NCBI RefSeq assembly: GCF_031143425.1 | Contig: NC_090444.1 | Location: 56,787,533-56,851,532, forward strand | DNA length: 64,000 bases | Direction: 5' to 3' | DNA from: Pleurodeles waltl | Lineage: Eukaryota > Chordata > Amphibia > Caudata > Salamandridae | Part shown: piece by piece, positions 10,100 to 22,519 of the stretch | Numbering within the stretch: position 1 is the first letter of the stretch | How the letters are laid out: each line of letters opens with the position of its first letter | Translations under genes and position numbers: made by a program | Notes under the pieces: generated by a model | What the model was told of the DNA's origin: nothing | What the model saw: the letters and a program-made list of their open reading frames with translations, nothing else | The model's database searches: none

Positions 10100-11850
10100 C
10101 TGCATGCGTCACAGAAGTGATACTGTCACAAAAATGAACATACATCAAAAGGAATCAACAATAAAGAATAATTTAGGCCAGTACCACAATACATAAGTAA
10201 TGTACGAGGGACTGCTGCACAAAAAACAAGTAGTGCAACTACAACCAGGTTTTACAATTTTTTGTCCTAATGTAGTTTTACTACTTTTTGGACATTGGGA
10301 ATTTCGAATCTACGTGCAAAGTTGTACCTGTCACAGATTTCCATATGGATCCCTCAGGGAATGACATGCTTTTTATGGTTGGACTCCCTATCCAATGTAC
10401 ACCGCTCTCCATTGATGAGAACTCCACACATTGCAAATGGATTCCCTTTGTGCAAAGATACACTTTTATGCATCTCTTTCTTTCATCTGCTATTCAAATC
10501 TGTTTCCTCTTGGACAAATATCTTCCATTACACCCCCGCCAAATGTGGCGGTGATCCATTCTTCTTCCAACGCTGTAATGGAATTTATACCACCACTTGG
10601 CTGGAGTAAGAATGCCAACCTTACACAAAAACCTTCTACTTTCTAGTTCCCTGGAGTTCACAATCATCCAAGACAAACATGCGTGGAACACCCAGGTACA
10701 CCCATACACCCACGCCTTGAACAGAACTTACAGATGTAGAGAACCCCAAACTTATGGTGGCGATATCAGCTTCTGTGAAAGGGTTTACACCTGCCAGGAA
10801 TACCTTTGTGAATTCTTGACAATCAGAAGGGATGTAAATTTGGTCACCATTAATGACTGCATTTATTTTTGTGAGTAGGCCCCCGGGCCCACATCAAATA
10901 ATGCAGGTGGACATAACTATTGTTTCTTTAAAAATATGTGTATTCCTCTCCATATGATTTATTCATACATTTCTTTTTGAGTAAAACTCCTTGGTAACCA
11001 AAAAATAATGTTTTGATTTTACGACAAAACCAGAAAACTATACAACACATTCCATATACAACAGTATTGTCAATGACAATGACCAACACCTCATCATGCT
11101 ATTAATATATTATAGTGATGAGAATACCATTCACATTTCTCAGTACCAGCCTCCATAAAGAAGCTATTCATGTTCTGATCTTCATGGCGTAGGTATACAT
11201 GGGGTCCCCTCTACACTCCAATGTGTCCAAATTTTGTAGTAATGTAGAAGGCACCCTTTAGCAAGGTAAATTGGTTTCTGTAGGCTCATGCACTGACATA
11301 GGCCTTTGCACCATTTCCTAAATCTCAGCTGGTTTATGTAATTTCACATCCAAGTAATGTCTGTCTTGGCAACCAGGAGCCCCGGCTACACCAGTGCCAT
11401 TTATACCTGTTACTGTGAAGATCAGTGTTTTTGTGGAGGATAACCAATTTGGGGTCACTAGGTAGCTTCCCACCCAACACTGCACTAAGAGAAGAAAGCA
11501 TCAATAAATACTCCACCATCAGTGACCATAAACAACATTCTATCTATTCTATTTTATTCTCCAGGACTTCTTAAGCACACAGGGTACTTCCTTGCCACAA
11601 ATTTATTGGAAAAGACAGATTTTGTTCGGGGTTTCCTGAATGTTGGTTCTGATTCCATTTTCCTTAACAGTAACCCTAGTGAGTTCCAAAGTGTGGGGAC
11701 ATAGTAGACAAAAGAACAACTCCCGGCTCTGGCTTTATTTATGCTTGGGACTGCTAAGAGCTGCTGGTCAATGGAGCATAAGATCCTTTCTGGCTTGTAA
11801 TGTGTAAGAAGCCTCTGAGTTTATTTGGATCCTTTAGTGTATACCACTCT
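10100..11850. other. Conserved spacer of unit 2
   Basis: Counterpart of 2900-4650 and 37490-39220. No gene is supported. The similar open frames across units follow from duplication. Confidence 0.5.
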
Positions 11851-12800
11851 ATACCGCTCGTTGTACCAATTATAAGTTTGGCAGTCGGACCACCAGACTG
11901 CCGCTGCAGTGGTCAAAAAAAGCCAGCGGGCCAGCATTTCCCAGACTGCCATATTATGATAATTCCAGCCAGAACAGCCAAATGTTATGCCAAACCGTGG
12001 AGAGCCAGTGCTGCACCCGTCTGTAATCTTGGAGGTCTGCACACCGGCGATGCCAGCATCATAAGCAACCGCCAAACCTATTAAAAAAAGCATAGGTAAT
12101 GTAGTGGTCCACTAGCAGCAGTTAGCCAACGCCGGTCGACTGCCACGGTGCACACTCAGTAAAGCAATAGACAAGTGCCCATGGGATGCATTCAAAAACA
12201 ACACAGCTGACATCCATGGACCTAGTGGACACGCCTTCAAATCACACTATAGAACACACCCCTTCATAGAACAGCATCCTTTGCATCCACACTGTAAAAA
12301 AGAGAGAATACAGACCCCCATATATTCTAATTTCAAGAAAGATAAGGCACCCCTTTTTTCAGAATTCCATTTAGCCCCTACACACACTCTTTTATATCTA
12401 CCCCCACCTCACTCATTTTTTAATATTTAAACCCATGTCACTCCCTTTAATTTCCCACCAGATAACGTCCTAAAAATCCCTATTTTTCTGACAGTGTGTT
12501 GAGAGTCATGCTGAATGAAATCATAAGGAGCACAAGTCCAGCATACTCCTCTCAGTAGGAAAATGGAAATGTGGCAAAGGATAGTAGACAGAGTGACTGC
12601 AGTAGTCACCACTCTGCGCACAAAAGGAGGACATTAGGAAGATGTAGAATGACCTTAGGGGAAAAGTGCATTTCCTTTGCAAGAAATGGCAAGAAATGGA
12701 GGCAACAAGACTGGCGGTGGCCCTCCCAGTGCCCCATTTTAACTCTTTTCCTGTGATTAGAAAGTGTTGGCCATCCTGCATCCTGAGGGTGTGATAAAAT
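11850..12800. mobile_element. Decayed Harbinger relic, unit 2
   Basis: Same content as the unit 1 relic. The Myb-like part is at about 12480-12800 and has lost a further ~25 bases near 12530 compared with units 1 and 3. No inverted termini are recognisable. Confidence 0.5.
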
Positions 12801-12894
12801 GTTTGGGGGTGCAGAGTCTGATAAGTTACATCACAAAAAAATGACACAGAATTCGAATGTTTTGCATGTCTACAGCTCAGCTGGGTGTTAAGCA

Positions 12895-13635
12895 TTTGAC
12901 TAGACTGGGGAGTCAGAGATCCACAGGCCTACAACTACCAGGAGTCCCTGTAGCTGTAACTCCAACCAATAGGCCTCTGTGCTCACCCTCAAATACCCCT
13001 GTTTGTTCTCTTAAAACTGATGTCCACCCCCTTCTTGGTAAGCATGTGTCTAGCGGGGGGAGGCATCAAGTGACAGGCCCACAAGTACTTGGAGGCCCTG
13101 TGTCTATAACTCTAACCAACAGACCCCTGTGCTCACTCTGTTGTACACCTGTTTGTTACCTCTCAGCTGTTGTTCATCCCCCTTGTTAGTAACCAAATAT
13201 ATGGTGGGGGAGGCAGCTCGTGACTGGCCCACAACTACCAGTAGGCACTGTCTCTGCAATTCCAAATACACCTGTGTGTTAACTTACAACTGATGTTCGC
13301 ACTCCTTGTTGGTAACCATGTGTATAGTGGGGGGAGGCAGCACATAAAAGGCCCACAACTACCAGTAGGCCCTGTTCAAACAACTCCAACCAACAGGCCT
13401 CTGTGCTCATGCCCAAGCACTCCTGTTTGTTCTCTTAAAAGTGATGTTTAACCCCTTGTTGGTAAGCACATGCCTAGTTGGGGGAGGCAGCAGTTGACAG
13501 GCCCACATCTACAAGTAGGCCCTGTGTCTGTACCTCAAACCAAGAGGCCCTCATGCTCACCCCCAATTACACCTGTTTGTTAACTCGCAACTGATGTTCA
13601 CCCGTTGTTGGTACGCCTGTGTCTAGGGGATGGTG
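12895..13635. repeat. ~120-bp tandem repeat array, unit 2
   Basis: Six or so units matching those at 5690-6450. It ends just before the opening block of unit 3. Confidence 0.85.
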
Positions 13636-13953
13636 TCAGAGAGCCATAGCCATGACCAAATTCCACACAAAAAAAACTTGAATTAATCCCAGCGTTCCCG
13701 CTTCACCAAATTGTGTGACCCTGGGCAAATAAATATTTTATTTTACCATGCCCTCTTTTTAGGGTGAGCATAGCAGCGTGCAAGCGATGCTTTTCTGACA
13801 CAGTGGTATGTATCTGGGCTTTTAACAACGGGCAACTCACGCGCATAACTACCACTCATTCGTGGGCTTGCCCTTCAAAAATGCTTAGATGACATTGGTT
13901 AATGGTGTACGCTTGTCCCTCCTTGGGAAGGTTTTGTTATCAGTTTGGCCATC

Positions 13954-15003
13954 TGTTATGCCATTAATTGTGTTTCACCAGTGACTTTGTGTTTCACCAC
14001 TGCGTATATTAGTTGTTCAATGTTCACAAGTAGCACATTACCTGTTGTATTCAGTTTAGCTGCCTATCGGCTTTAAAGTGGCGTGGACATTACGGGCCTG
14101 ATTCTAACTTTGGAGGACGGTGTTAAACCGTCCCAAAAGTGGCGGATATACCACCTACCGTATTACGAGTTCCATAGGATATAATGGACTCGTAATACGG
14201 TAGGTGGTATATCCGCCACTTTTGGGACGGTTTAACACCGTCCTCCAAAGTTAGAATCAGGCCCTACATTTGGTATTTAGGTTAGCTGCCTATTGGCTTT
14301 ATCGTGGAGTTAGACATTGCAGTTGAGACAATGCAGATGAGCTGTGTTTTTCCACATGGTAGACCAAGCTGTGTTTTTCGTATTGTGTTCACACTGAACC
14401 CTAGCGTGATAAGAGAGCGTATATTTTTTTGTTTTCCTCTCTACTCAGCCCTGGGAACAAGCGAGGTTTGGAGACTTGGCCACTCTCCAACTCTTGTTCT
14501 GTTCCCACTCTGATGTACAGTAGCAAGCATGTTTTGACTAAGGAGCTTGTTAGCAGGCTTTTTCATTATAAGACGGTGTCCCTCGGCAGCAGCAAGGGGG
14601 AATTTTCCAGGATTCAGTCAGGAGTGGACGTCAGCTTCCTGACCTCCCGTTTCGGTGGAAAATCACTTTCTCACAGTTGAACAGGAGTCATCAACTTGCA
14701 GGCATGAGAAAGATGACGAGCAGTGATAGGCCCTACGGTGATGAATTTTTACTTTAATCCTTGCTTTGATGTTATGCTATAATATAATCACATGCATTTG
14801 CTGTGTACATTGCAATTGAGAAGTACTTTGATGTATTATCCTTTCATTGCTGTGACTACTTTTAAATGTGTGCTTCCAACCTACTAATCTCGTCTCTCAG
14901 GAACCTCGTGGTGAAGTAGTAGTAATAAATGTCTTCTTTAAACTAAGAAGTGCATTCCGGAGCAGTTTTGTCAGCTCGGTCATAAGATAAGGAATGCAAA
15001 ACA
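13954..15003 (+). repeat. 5' LTR of the ERV-L-like provirus
   Basis: 1050 bp, of which 171 bp plus a 3-bp target duplication are a MITE absent from the 3' LTR. The rest aligns throughout with 17874-18751. It begins TG and ends CA. An aataaa lies near 14926-14931. Confidence 0.85.
14094..14264. mobile_element. Perfect foldback MITE (Harbinger-like)
   Basis: Two 77-bp arms are exact reverse complements around a 17-bp centre (tccataggatataatgg). The termini are GGGCCTGATTCTAAC, and TAC is duplicated on both sides; the 3' LTR of the same provirus has the empty site. The three-base target duplication, and arm sequence shared with the right end of the Harbinger element at 52623 (TGGAGG-CGGTGTTAAA), point to mobilisation by a Harbinger-type transposase. 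Confidence 0.9.
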
Positions 15004-15030
15004 TTTTGGCATGCTTCGTCAGTCTGAACG
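15004..15030 (+). other. Putative primer-binding site region
   Basis: Immediately after the LTR the sequence reads tttggcatgcttcgtcag. A TGG here would pair with a tRNA CCA end, but I could not assign the tRNA. Confidence 0.3.
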
Positions 15031-15111
15031 TCGAATTAGAGATTGGAGGTGCAAGATTTAAAAGTGTAATTTGTTTTTGTTGTTTAGAGAATTAAAGAAG
15101 CACGGCACACC

Positions 15112-15258
15112 ATGTTTGAAAATGCATGTGAAGTTAAACTGCCTTATGGTGCTGTGAGAAACATGTTTTCTTGTTTATCAGGACTTCGTGAGTCTTGGGA
15201 TGAGTGCTTGGATAAAGGAAAAGTGTTTTCATATTTAGAAAATGTGCTTTTTGAATGA
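15112..15258 (+). pseudogene. ERV-L-like gag N-terminal remnant
   Basis: An ATG opens 48 codons ending in TGA. After it, in broken frames to about 15430, the sequence would encode a charged, coiled-coil-like segment. Position after the LTR and leader suggests gag. No capsid homology region or zinc knuckle follows; the sequence passes directly into pol, so a deletion removed the rest. Confidence 0.4.
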
Positions 15259-15572
15259 AATGATGGACCTTTTGTTCTTGACAGAAGGGTTTGGATACTT
15301 TTGTCTGCTTACAGAAAAATGCATGAGAGATGTAAGCAGTTAGAACATGGAAATTAGAACTTACGAGAGCAAATTAGCCAGAACAAATTGTTGCAAGATA
15401 AAGTTGAAATGTATAAAGCTGTTGCAGGAGAATCTGGCTTTTCCCATTCCAGTAATTAGGAGGTTAAAAAAGGTGGGGGCCAGTGTGAGTCTCATGAGCA
15501 GAATGGAGATCTCTGTGCGCAGAGCAGCCCACAGTTGTTGGGAGAGTTGAGAATGTTATATATAAACCACTT

Positions 15573-16700
15573 TTGCACAGTACAATGTGTAAAATTAATT
15601 CAGACAATGCAGAGGTACTGTCGCAAAATGTGCAGTTTCTGGGAATTCAGTGGAATCCAGAAAATAGACAGATGTTGTCACAGGTAAAACAAAAGATTTT
15701 AGAGTTTCTTTCAATTTGCACAAATCAAGAGACACTGAGTTTCACAAGCTTGTTTGATTTTTGGAAACAGTATTGCCCTCATCTGAGTAAAATCTTAACA
15801 CTTTGGTACAAAGTAACCAGGAAAAAACATGAGTTTGAAGGGAGTGAGAAGCAGCTGAGTGCTTTTGATTTGGCAAATGAAATAATTCAACAGACTTTAG
15901 ATTGGTGCGCAGTGCAGGAGGGAAACACTGAATTACATGTAAATCAGAAACAGGGGAGGACACGGGTGCCTCTGGAACTTTGAATTAGAAAACTATCTGA
16001 CTTTGTGGAGTGCTGCACTCCTTTTGAAAAACAGCTTTTGACTTGTTATTGGGCTCTAGTGTATACTAAGCAAATTACATTAAATGATAATGTAATTCTG
16101 AAACCTGAACTGCCAATCATGCAGTTGGTGATGAGTTCACCTAAATCTCACAATATAGGACAGGCCCAAGAGGCTAGTATCATACACTGGATCTGGTACA
16201 TACAAAACAGGGCTCAAGTCAGTGCAGCCCTACATGAACAGGTGTCACTAGCACCTTTACAGGATGAGGAGAGGGGGCAGGGAGTACCACAGGTAAAAGA
16301 GTCACCAGTGAAATTGAGTACACCATTTTAATTTGTGTCCCCTGAGGATAAAAAGCGTGTTTGATTGACTAATGATTTATTGAAATGCATGAGTACTAAA
16401 AGACAGTGGAAAGCATACAATCCAGTTACTGAAAAGTTGTTGTCTACCACAGGCGAAGGAAAAAGTAACCAATATACTGAGTTGTACAATGTGTGTCAGA
16501 CTTTAAAGCAAGAGCTGCTTGAGACGTGTCATTTTTACATTGATTCTTTGTTCACTGCCAATGGATTAGCCGTTTGGTTTTCCACATGGCTTGTACATAA
16601 CTGGTTCAATTCCCTTGCAGATGTTAAAGAGAAAAGTGCAAAGACAGAAGTGTCAACCCAGAATTCTGACTTGGTGGGGATGGCTAAATGGGTGCACCAG
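15573..16700 (+). pseudogene. ERV-L-like RT end, connection and RNase H
   Basis: Three consecutive fragments (15573-15983, 16005-16331, 16365-16706) read as the end of reverse transcriptase ('VQFLGIQW' and a degraded thumb), the connection ('PFEKQLLTCYWALV', then 'QEASIIHWIWYI') and RNase H ('YNPVTEKLL', 'LYNVCQTLKQEL', 'HFYIDS'). These blocks match the order and spacing I know from class III ERV-L pol. The catalytic YxDD part of reverse transcriptase is missing, and the RNase H aspartate after 'IYTDS' appears as 'YIDS'. Stops separate the fragments. Confidence 0.7.
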
Positions 16701-17390
16701 AAATGAGGACATCTGGGAGAAAAAGCCACTTACAGGTGGGCAGAGATTAGAGAGATGCACATTCCCCTAGATTTGATAAAAACTGTGATGTTGCAATGTC
16801 CTATTTGGCAGCACACAAAACAGAGATCTGTCCCACAAACAATCAAAGATCAGTTGGAAAGAGGAAATTTGCTTTGACAGATTTGGCAAATTGATCAGAT
16901 TTTAGGGGGAGTGATTGCTGCCAAGTCGAAATCAAAGTTACTCTGATAACTAGATGAGAATCTGATTCATTCATACAGATTGGAGACAGAATTTCCCAAC
17001 TTGTCATAAGTGCAGTGAATGGAGGTTTGGTAAGGAAGTAGCCTGCCCCAGCCCTTCTGACAGTGCAAGGAAAGGGAAGCTGTGGTGCAGCAGATAAAAA
17101 CCTCAGTGCTAAGGTGTGGGTTGAATCCCCAGGTGACTTTCCAGAACCTGCAGAAATTATAGCAAAGGGCCCCAATAACGTCCTACTGATTATAAAACAA
17201 GAAAAAAAGGAAGAAGAAGGGCACATTTCAGATGACAAATGTTATTTGCAAGAAAAGTCATACTTTTTTCTTTTGCAGATCCTACTTCGACTCACCACTG
17301 ACCATGAGTGTGCTGTGTGGTCTCCCTTCTGGTGTTTGCGTGTGGGGTCGGGGGAGGGACCGCACCCCCAACCTGAACCTGATTGATTAA
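16700..17390 (+). pseudogene. ERV-L-like integrase remnant
   Basis: Downstream of RNase H the frame around 16706-16850 gives 'GHLGEKATYRWAEIR' and 'LQCPIWQHT', the zinc-binding start of an ERV-L integrase, with one of the expected cysteines changed (CPIWQ instead of CPxCQ). A block near 16880 still reads 'QIWQID', but the DDE core after it is lost. The region 17063-17250 resembles an integrase C-terminal barrel ('VWVESPGDF', 'AKGPNNVLLI'). No env is seen from 17390 to the 3' LTR. Confidence 0.6.
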
Positions 17391-17854
17391 AGTACAAACC
17401 CCATGGATCCATTTTGCGCAACTGGTGCCTTCAGTTCCAGTTCTACATGGGATCAATATAAAGTTTGTCAACTTGTTTGATTACATTCTTCCACTGGAAC
17501 TAAGCAACATTGCCAGTTAACTGTCTGTTTTTTCGTGTGGAAACCTGACATTCACTTACATTCCAGCAAACCTTTCAGATGGACCGTGTACCTTTACATG
17601 AGTAGAACTCATGCTACATCAACTTGCTGCTTTAGAGACACTATTCAATCAGTTATAATCCCAATCAGAGTACATAAATTTCAGTGTTTTCATTGTAGGT
17701 ATATCTGATTTGAAAGGTTATGAGATCAATATGTTAATCCACTTTCATTGCTTTACAGTGATTGTTTTTATCATTCAAATCTGATTTGCTTATAATGTTT
17801 TTGTTTTTTGTTTTTTTGTTTTTGTCTGAAATAAGAGGAATGTAACCAAAAGTT

Positions 17855-17873
17855 GTTGGTCAGAGGGTGGATA
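17855..17873 (+). other. Polypurine tract of the ERV-L-like provirus
   Basis: A purine-rich ggtcagagggtgg directly precedes the 3' LTR, where plus-strand priming is expected. Confidence 0.5.
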
Positions 17874-18751
17874 TGTTATGCCATTAATTGTGTTTGACCA
17901 CTGACTTTGTGTTTTACCACTGCTCATATTAGTTGTTCAACGTTCACCACTAGCACATTACATGTTGTATTCAGTTTAGCTGCCTATTGGCTTTAACATG
18001 CCATTGGACATTACATTTGGTATTTAGGTTAGCTGCCTATTGGCTTTATCGTGGAGTTAGACATTGCAGTTGAGACATTGCGAGTGAGCTGTGTTTTTCC
18101 ACATGATAGACCAAGCTGTGTATTTCGTATTGTGTTCACACTGAACCCTAGCGCGATAAGAGAGCGTATATTTTGTGTTTTCCTCTCTACTCAGCCCTGG
18201 GAAGAAGCGAGGTTTGGAGACTTGGCCACTCTCCAACTCTTGTTCTGTTCCCACTCTGATGTACAGTAGCAAACATGTTTTGACTAAGGGGCCTGTTAGC
18301 AGGCTTTTTCATTATAAGACGGTGTCCCTGGGCAGCAGCAAGGTGGAATTTTCCAGGACTTCAGTCAGGAGCGGACGTCAGCTGCCTGACCTCCCGTTTG
18401 GGTGGAAAATCTCTTTCTCGCAGTTGAACAGGAGTCATCAACTTGCAGGCATAAGAAAGATGATGAGCAGAGATAGGCACTACGGTGATGAATTTTGACT
18501 TTTATTTTTTGCTTTGAAGTTATGCTATAAAATAATCACATGTATTTGCTGTGTACATTGCAATTGAGAAGTACTTTGATATATTTTCCTTTCATTGCTG
18601 TGACTACTTTTAAACGTGTGCTTCCAACCTACTAATCTCGTCTCTCAGGAACCTCGTGGTGAAGTAGTGATAATAAATGTCTGCTTTAAACGAAGAAGTG
18701 CATCCCAGAGAAATTTTGTCAGCTCGGTCATAAGATAAGGAAAGCAAAACA
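17874..18751 (+). repeat. 3' LTR of the ERV-L-like provirus
   Basis: 878 bp, TG...CA, aligning with 13954-15003 minus the MITE. The two LTRs differ by scattered substitutions, so the insertion is not recent. Confidence 0.85.
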
Positions 18752-19659
18752 CCATTGCCCCTGTTACATGGCTAATTGCACGTTTGCCGATAGGTTTGGC
18801 TGCGAGGGAACTTCTCTTTCCTTTTGTGCCTCTCATTAGTGCTAATGCTCATGGTGGCCGTGGCACTCTGAATCGGCACACTTATGTGAAACTGTTTTAC
18901 TTTCCATTTTTAACTGATGTGGCAAGAAAAGTTTGGGTAGGAGTTTACAACGTTAATGGCTCTAACTCGAGCAAATGCGAGACCCATTGCATTGCAATTG
19001 CTTGTTTTGATTTAGACTGAATATTCCAAGAACACAGGGGCCACAATAGAGTGTTGGAATGCATTTTTTTATTTTGTGGCATATGCTTGTAATAATAAAT
19101 AATTAACCATCGGACAAGCTGCCAAGGCAAGACCTCTATTGACTTTGCCAGTGCTTGTTATGAGGCGGCAAGGTATTTCCTTTACAGGTGCTTAGCATTT
19201 GGCAAATCAAAACTTGGGAAAAAGAGGGTACTCCAATCTTTATTATTCTGTTTTAATATGGTCATAGAAATCTTATCAGGATATTTGGCATTTGATTTTC
19301 CAGCACCTTTTATGTAGGTTGTGATTTTTTCAAGTACAGATATACCTTCACCTATTATACAACCTGCGAGTTTCAGATGGAACTGCTCTCAAGACATGAG
19401 TGCAGGGTGCATATAGTTCTTTTAAGTAATCGCGCCACAAATACTGTTTGTGAGATCTTGTGCACTCAATTTACACGTCATTTGCGTTGCTAACTTTTTT
19501 TGTTTTGATGCATCATGTAAAGTACACACACATTTTTTTTATGGTCTTTAGAAATGGTCTTACAATTTGTTTGCTGTGTACCCAATTCCGTCCTCAGGTA
19601 TAGGACTATCTTTTAGATGTGCTGCCTCAGAAAAGCGAATTGGCATGGAGCAATAACTA

Positions 19660-22060
19660 CAGTCACACTCAGAGATAGCACCTTCCTCCACACCTAGCAG
19701 TGCATCAGAGGAGACAGTGAATGGGCATGGAACTTTAAGTACAGGGTCACGCTCAGATAGCACCTTCATCCACACCTAGCAGTGCGTCAGAGGAGACAGT
19801 GAATGGGCATGCAGCAATACCTACAGGGTCACACTCTAAAATAGCACCTTCATCCACACCTAGCAGTCCATCAGAGGAGACAGTGAATGGGCATGGAACT
19901 TTAAGTACAGGGTCACACTCAGAGAGCATCTTCCTCCACACCTAACCACATGGCAAGTAGCAGCTCTTTTGATCCCCAGGGCACTCTTTATCACTCTTGC
20001 ACCTATTATCGTCTGGTAGTAAACACATTACTGGAGTGATTTTCGGACACCTTCCTAGCTTTAGATTTGCTGCAAAAAAGTATAGAACCTAGTAAATTCT
20101 TAAATAAAATCATAAGAATAAATGACAATCCATCACAATGCTCCTCACCTAGCAGTGCATCAGAGGGGACAGTGAATTGACATGCAGCACTAATTACAGG
20201 GTCACACTCTGAGACAGCACCTTCCTCCACAGTTAGCAGTGCATCAGCTGAGACAGTGAATGGCTTTAACAATAACTACAGGGTCTTTCTCAGAGATAGC
20301 ACTGTCCAACACACCTAACAGTGCATCACAGGAGACAGCAAATGGGCATGCAGCAACAACTACAGGGTAACACTCGGAGATAGCATCTTCCTCCACACTT
20401 AGCAGTGCATAGAAGAAGACAGTGAATGGGCAACAATAATTACAGGGTCACACTCAGAGATAGCATCTTCTTCCACACCTAGCAACGCATCAGAGGAGAC
20501 AGTGAATGGGCTTTAAAAATAACTACAGGGTCAGACTCATACATAGCATCTTCCTCGCAGTTAGCAATGCATCAGAGGAAACAGTGAATGGACATGCAGC
20601 AAAAACTAGAGAGTCACACTCAGCGATAGCATCTTTCTCCTCACCTAACAGGGCATCAGAGGAGACAGTGATGGGCATGGATTAATAACTGCAGGGTCAC
20701 ACTCTGAGATAGCATCTTCCTCCACAGTTAGCAGTGCATCAGCGGAGACAGAAAATGGGCATGGAACAATAACTACGGGGTCACACTCAGAGATAGTACC
20801 TTTCTCCGCACCTAACATCGCATCAGAGGAGACAATGAAAGGGCATTGATCAATAACTGCAAGGTCACACTTAGAGATAGAGGGGGTTATTCCAACTTTG
20901 GAGGAGGTGCTAATCCATCCCAAAAGTGACGGTAAAGTGACGGATATACCACCTGCCGTATTACGAGTTCCATAGGATATAATGGACTCATAATACGGCT
21001 GGTGGTAAATCCGTCACTTTTCCGTCACTTTTGGGACGGATTAACACCTCCTCCAAAGTTGGAATAACCCCCAGAATCTTCTTCCACAGTTAGCAATGCA
21101 TCAGAGGAGACAGTAAATGGGCATGCAGCAACAACTATAGCGTCACACTCAGAGTTAGCATCTTTCTCCACACTTAGCAGTACTTAGGAGGTGACAGTGA
21201 ATGGGTAACAATAATTACAGGGTCACACTCAGAGATAACATCTTCCTCCACACCTAGCAGTGAGTCAGAGGAAACAGTGAAGAGGCATGGAATTATAACT
21301 AAAGGGTCACACTCATAGATACCACCTTGCTTCACAGTTAACAGTGCATCGGAGGAGACTGTGAATGGACATGCAGCAAACACTACAGCGTCACACTCAG
21401 AGATACCTTCTTCCTCCACAGTTAGTAATGTATCACCGGTGACAGCAAATGGGCATGGAACAATAACTGACGGGTCACACTCAGAAATACTATCTTCCTC
21501 CACACCCAGCTACGCATCCGAGAAGAAAGCAAATAGGCATGCAACAATAACTGTAGAGTCACACCCCGAGATAGCACCTTTCTCCACACCAAATAGTGCG
21601 TTAGGGGAGACAGCAAATGGGCATGCAGCAACAACTACCGGGGTCACACTTAGAGTTAGCATCTTCCTCTACACTTAGCAGTGCATGGAAGGAGACAATG
21701 AATGGGCAACAATAATTACAGGGTCACACTCAGAGATAGCATCTTCCTCCACAACTAGCTGTGAGTCACAGGAGACAGCAAATAGGCATGGAGGAATAAC
21801 TAAATGGTTACACTCAGAGATAGCACCTTCCTTTACACCTAGCAGTGTGTCAGCGGATACAGTGACTGGACATGGAACAATAACTACAGTATCAAACTCA
21901 GAGATAGTATCTCCCTGTGTGTGTCAGAGGAGACAGCAAATGGGAGTGTAACAATAACTACAGGGTCACACTCATAGATCATGACTTCCTCCACACCACA
22001 CAGTGTGTCAGAAAAGACAGTGAATAGGCAAGTAACAATAACTACAGTGCCACACTCAGG
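19660..22060. repeat. 84-bp minisatellite, unit 3 (expanded)
   Basis: Roughly 28 diverged units of the repeat seen at 8127-8895. Many units have small indels, so neither strand stays open for long. It is interrupted by a short unrelated stretch near 19945-20140 and by the MITE at 20882-21072. The low-coordinate flank keeps the same unique minus-strand reading (SPIPEDGIGYTANKL then stop) as in unit 2. Confidence 0.85.
20882..21072. mobile_element. Second foldback MITE (Harbinger-like)
   Basis: 191 bp with nearly perfect inverted arms around the same central tccataggatataatgg as the MITE at 14094. It begins GGGGGTTATTCCAACTTTGG and ends with its complement. AGA is duplicated on both sides inside a minisatellite unit. 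It differs from the first MITE by changed terminal bases and a ~10-bp repeated insertion in each arm. Confidence 0.9.
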
Positions 22061-22519
22061 GACTAAACATGGGTTAGTGTAGTGTTTGTACATGTGTAAT
22101 AGTACAGAAGGGGACTGAACCTTTTCATGGTGCAATTTCTTGCACTTTTCATCGAATATAGTAGATGGAGCATCTTTCATGCATCCAGCACAGCACTGGT
22201 GTGCCACAGCTTGTGATAACTGTGTTCACAATAATATGCCCTACAATGTTACTCTATGCACTAGCACCAGGCAGAGCACTTAGGAGTAATCCAGCTACTA
22301 TTGTATCTTGCAGCATGCGCAGCCAGGAAACAACACAGTGGCATGACACAGACCCTTACAGCTCTTTAGAAAAAGACACAACCTCGATCACTCAGATGAC
22401 TTGTGCAGTCAGATGCTGAAAGCCTGATCCTTCAGGTAAGTTTTCTCCCTCCAATGGAAGCATCTTGTAGGACCCAAGGATGGCAGCAAAGATCAGAATG
22501 GCACCTGGAGTCTTCATCA

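Larger units (their letters stand above)
6474..13649. repeat. Tandem unit 2 (reference unit)
   Basis: At 7176 bp it is uninterrupted by retroelements and gives the block order for the array. The order is opening block, peptide exon 2 (minus), 84-bp minisatellite, peptide exon 1 (minus), promoter, exon B, exon A, spacer, Harbinger relic and ~120-bp array. The opening block restarts at about 13650 as unit 3. Confidence 0.8.
13954..18751 (+). mobile_element. ERV-L-like (class III) provirus
   Basis: Two LTRs starting TGTTATG and ending AAAACA flank 2.9 kb of internal sequence. The flanks are ccatc on the left and ccatt on the right; unit 2 has an uninterrupted ccatcgcccc here, so the target duplication is 5 bp with one later change. 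The pol remnants resemble the ERV-L group that is related to foamy viruses. No env is seen. Most of gag, protease and the first part of reverse transcriptase are deleted, and the remaining frames are broken. Confidence 0.85.

Noticed and set aside
10288..10878. Plus-strand frames shared by units 1, 2 and 3 as a host gene
   Set aside because: Similarity is no higher than in neighbouring non-coding sequence and frames are interrupted differently in each unit.
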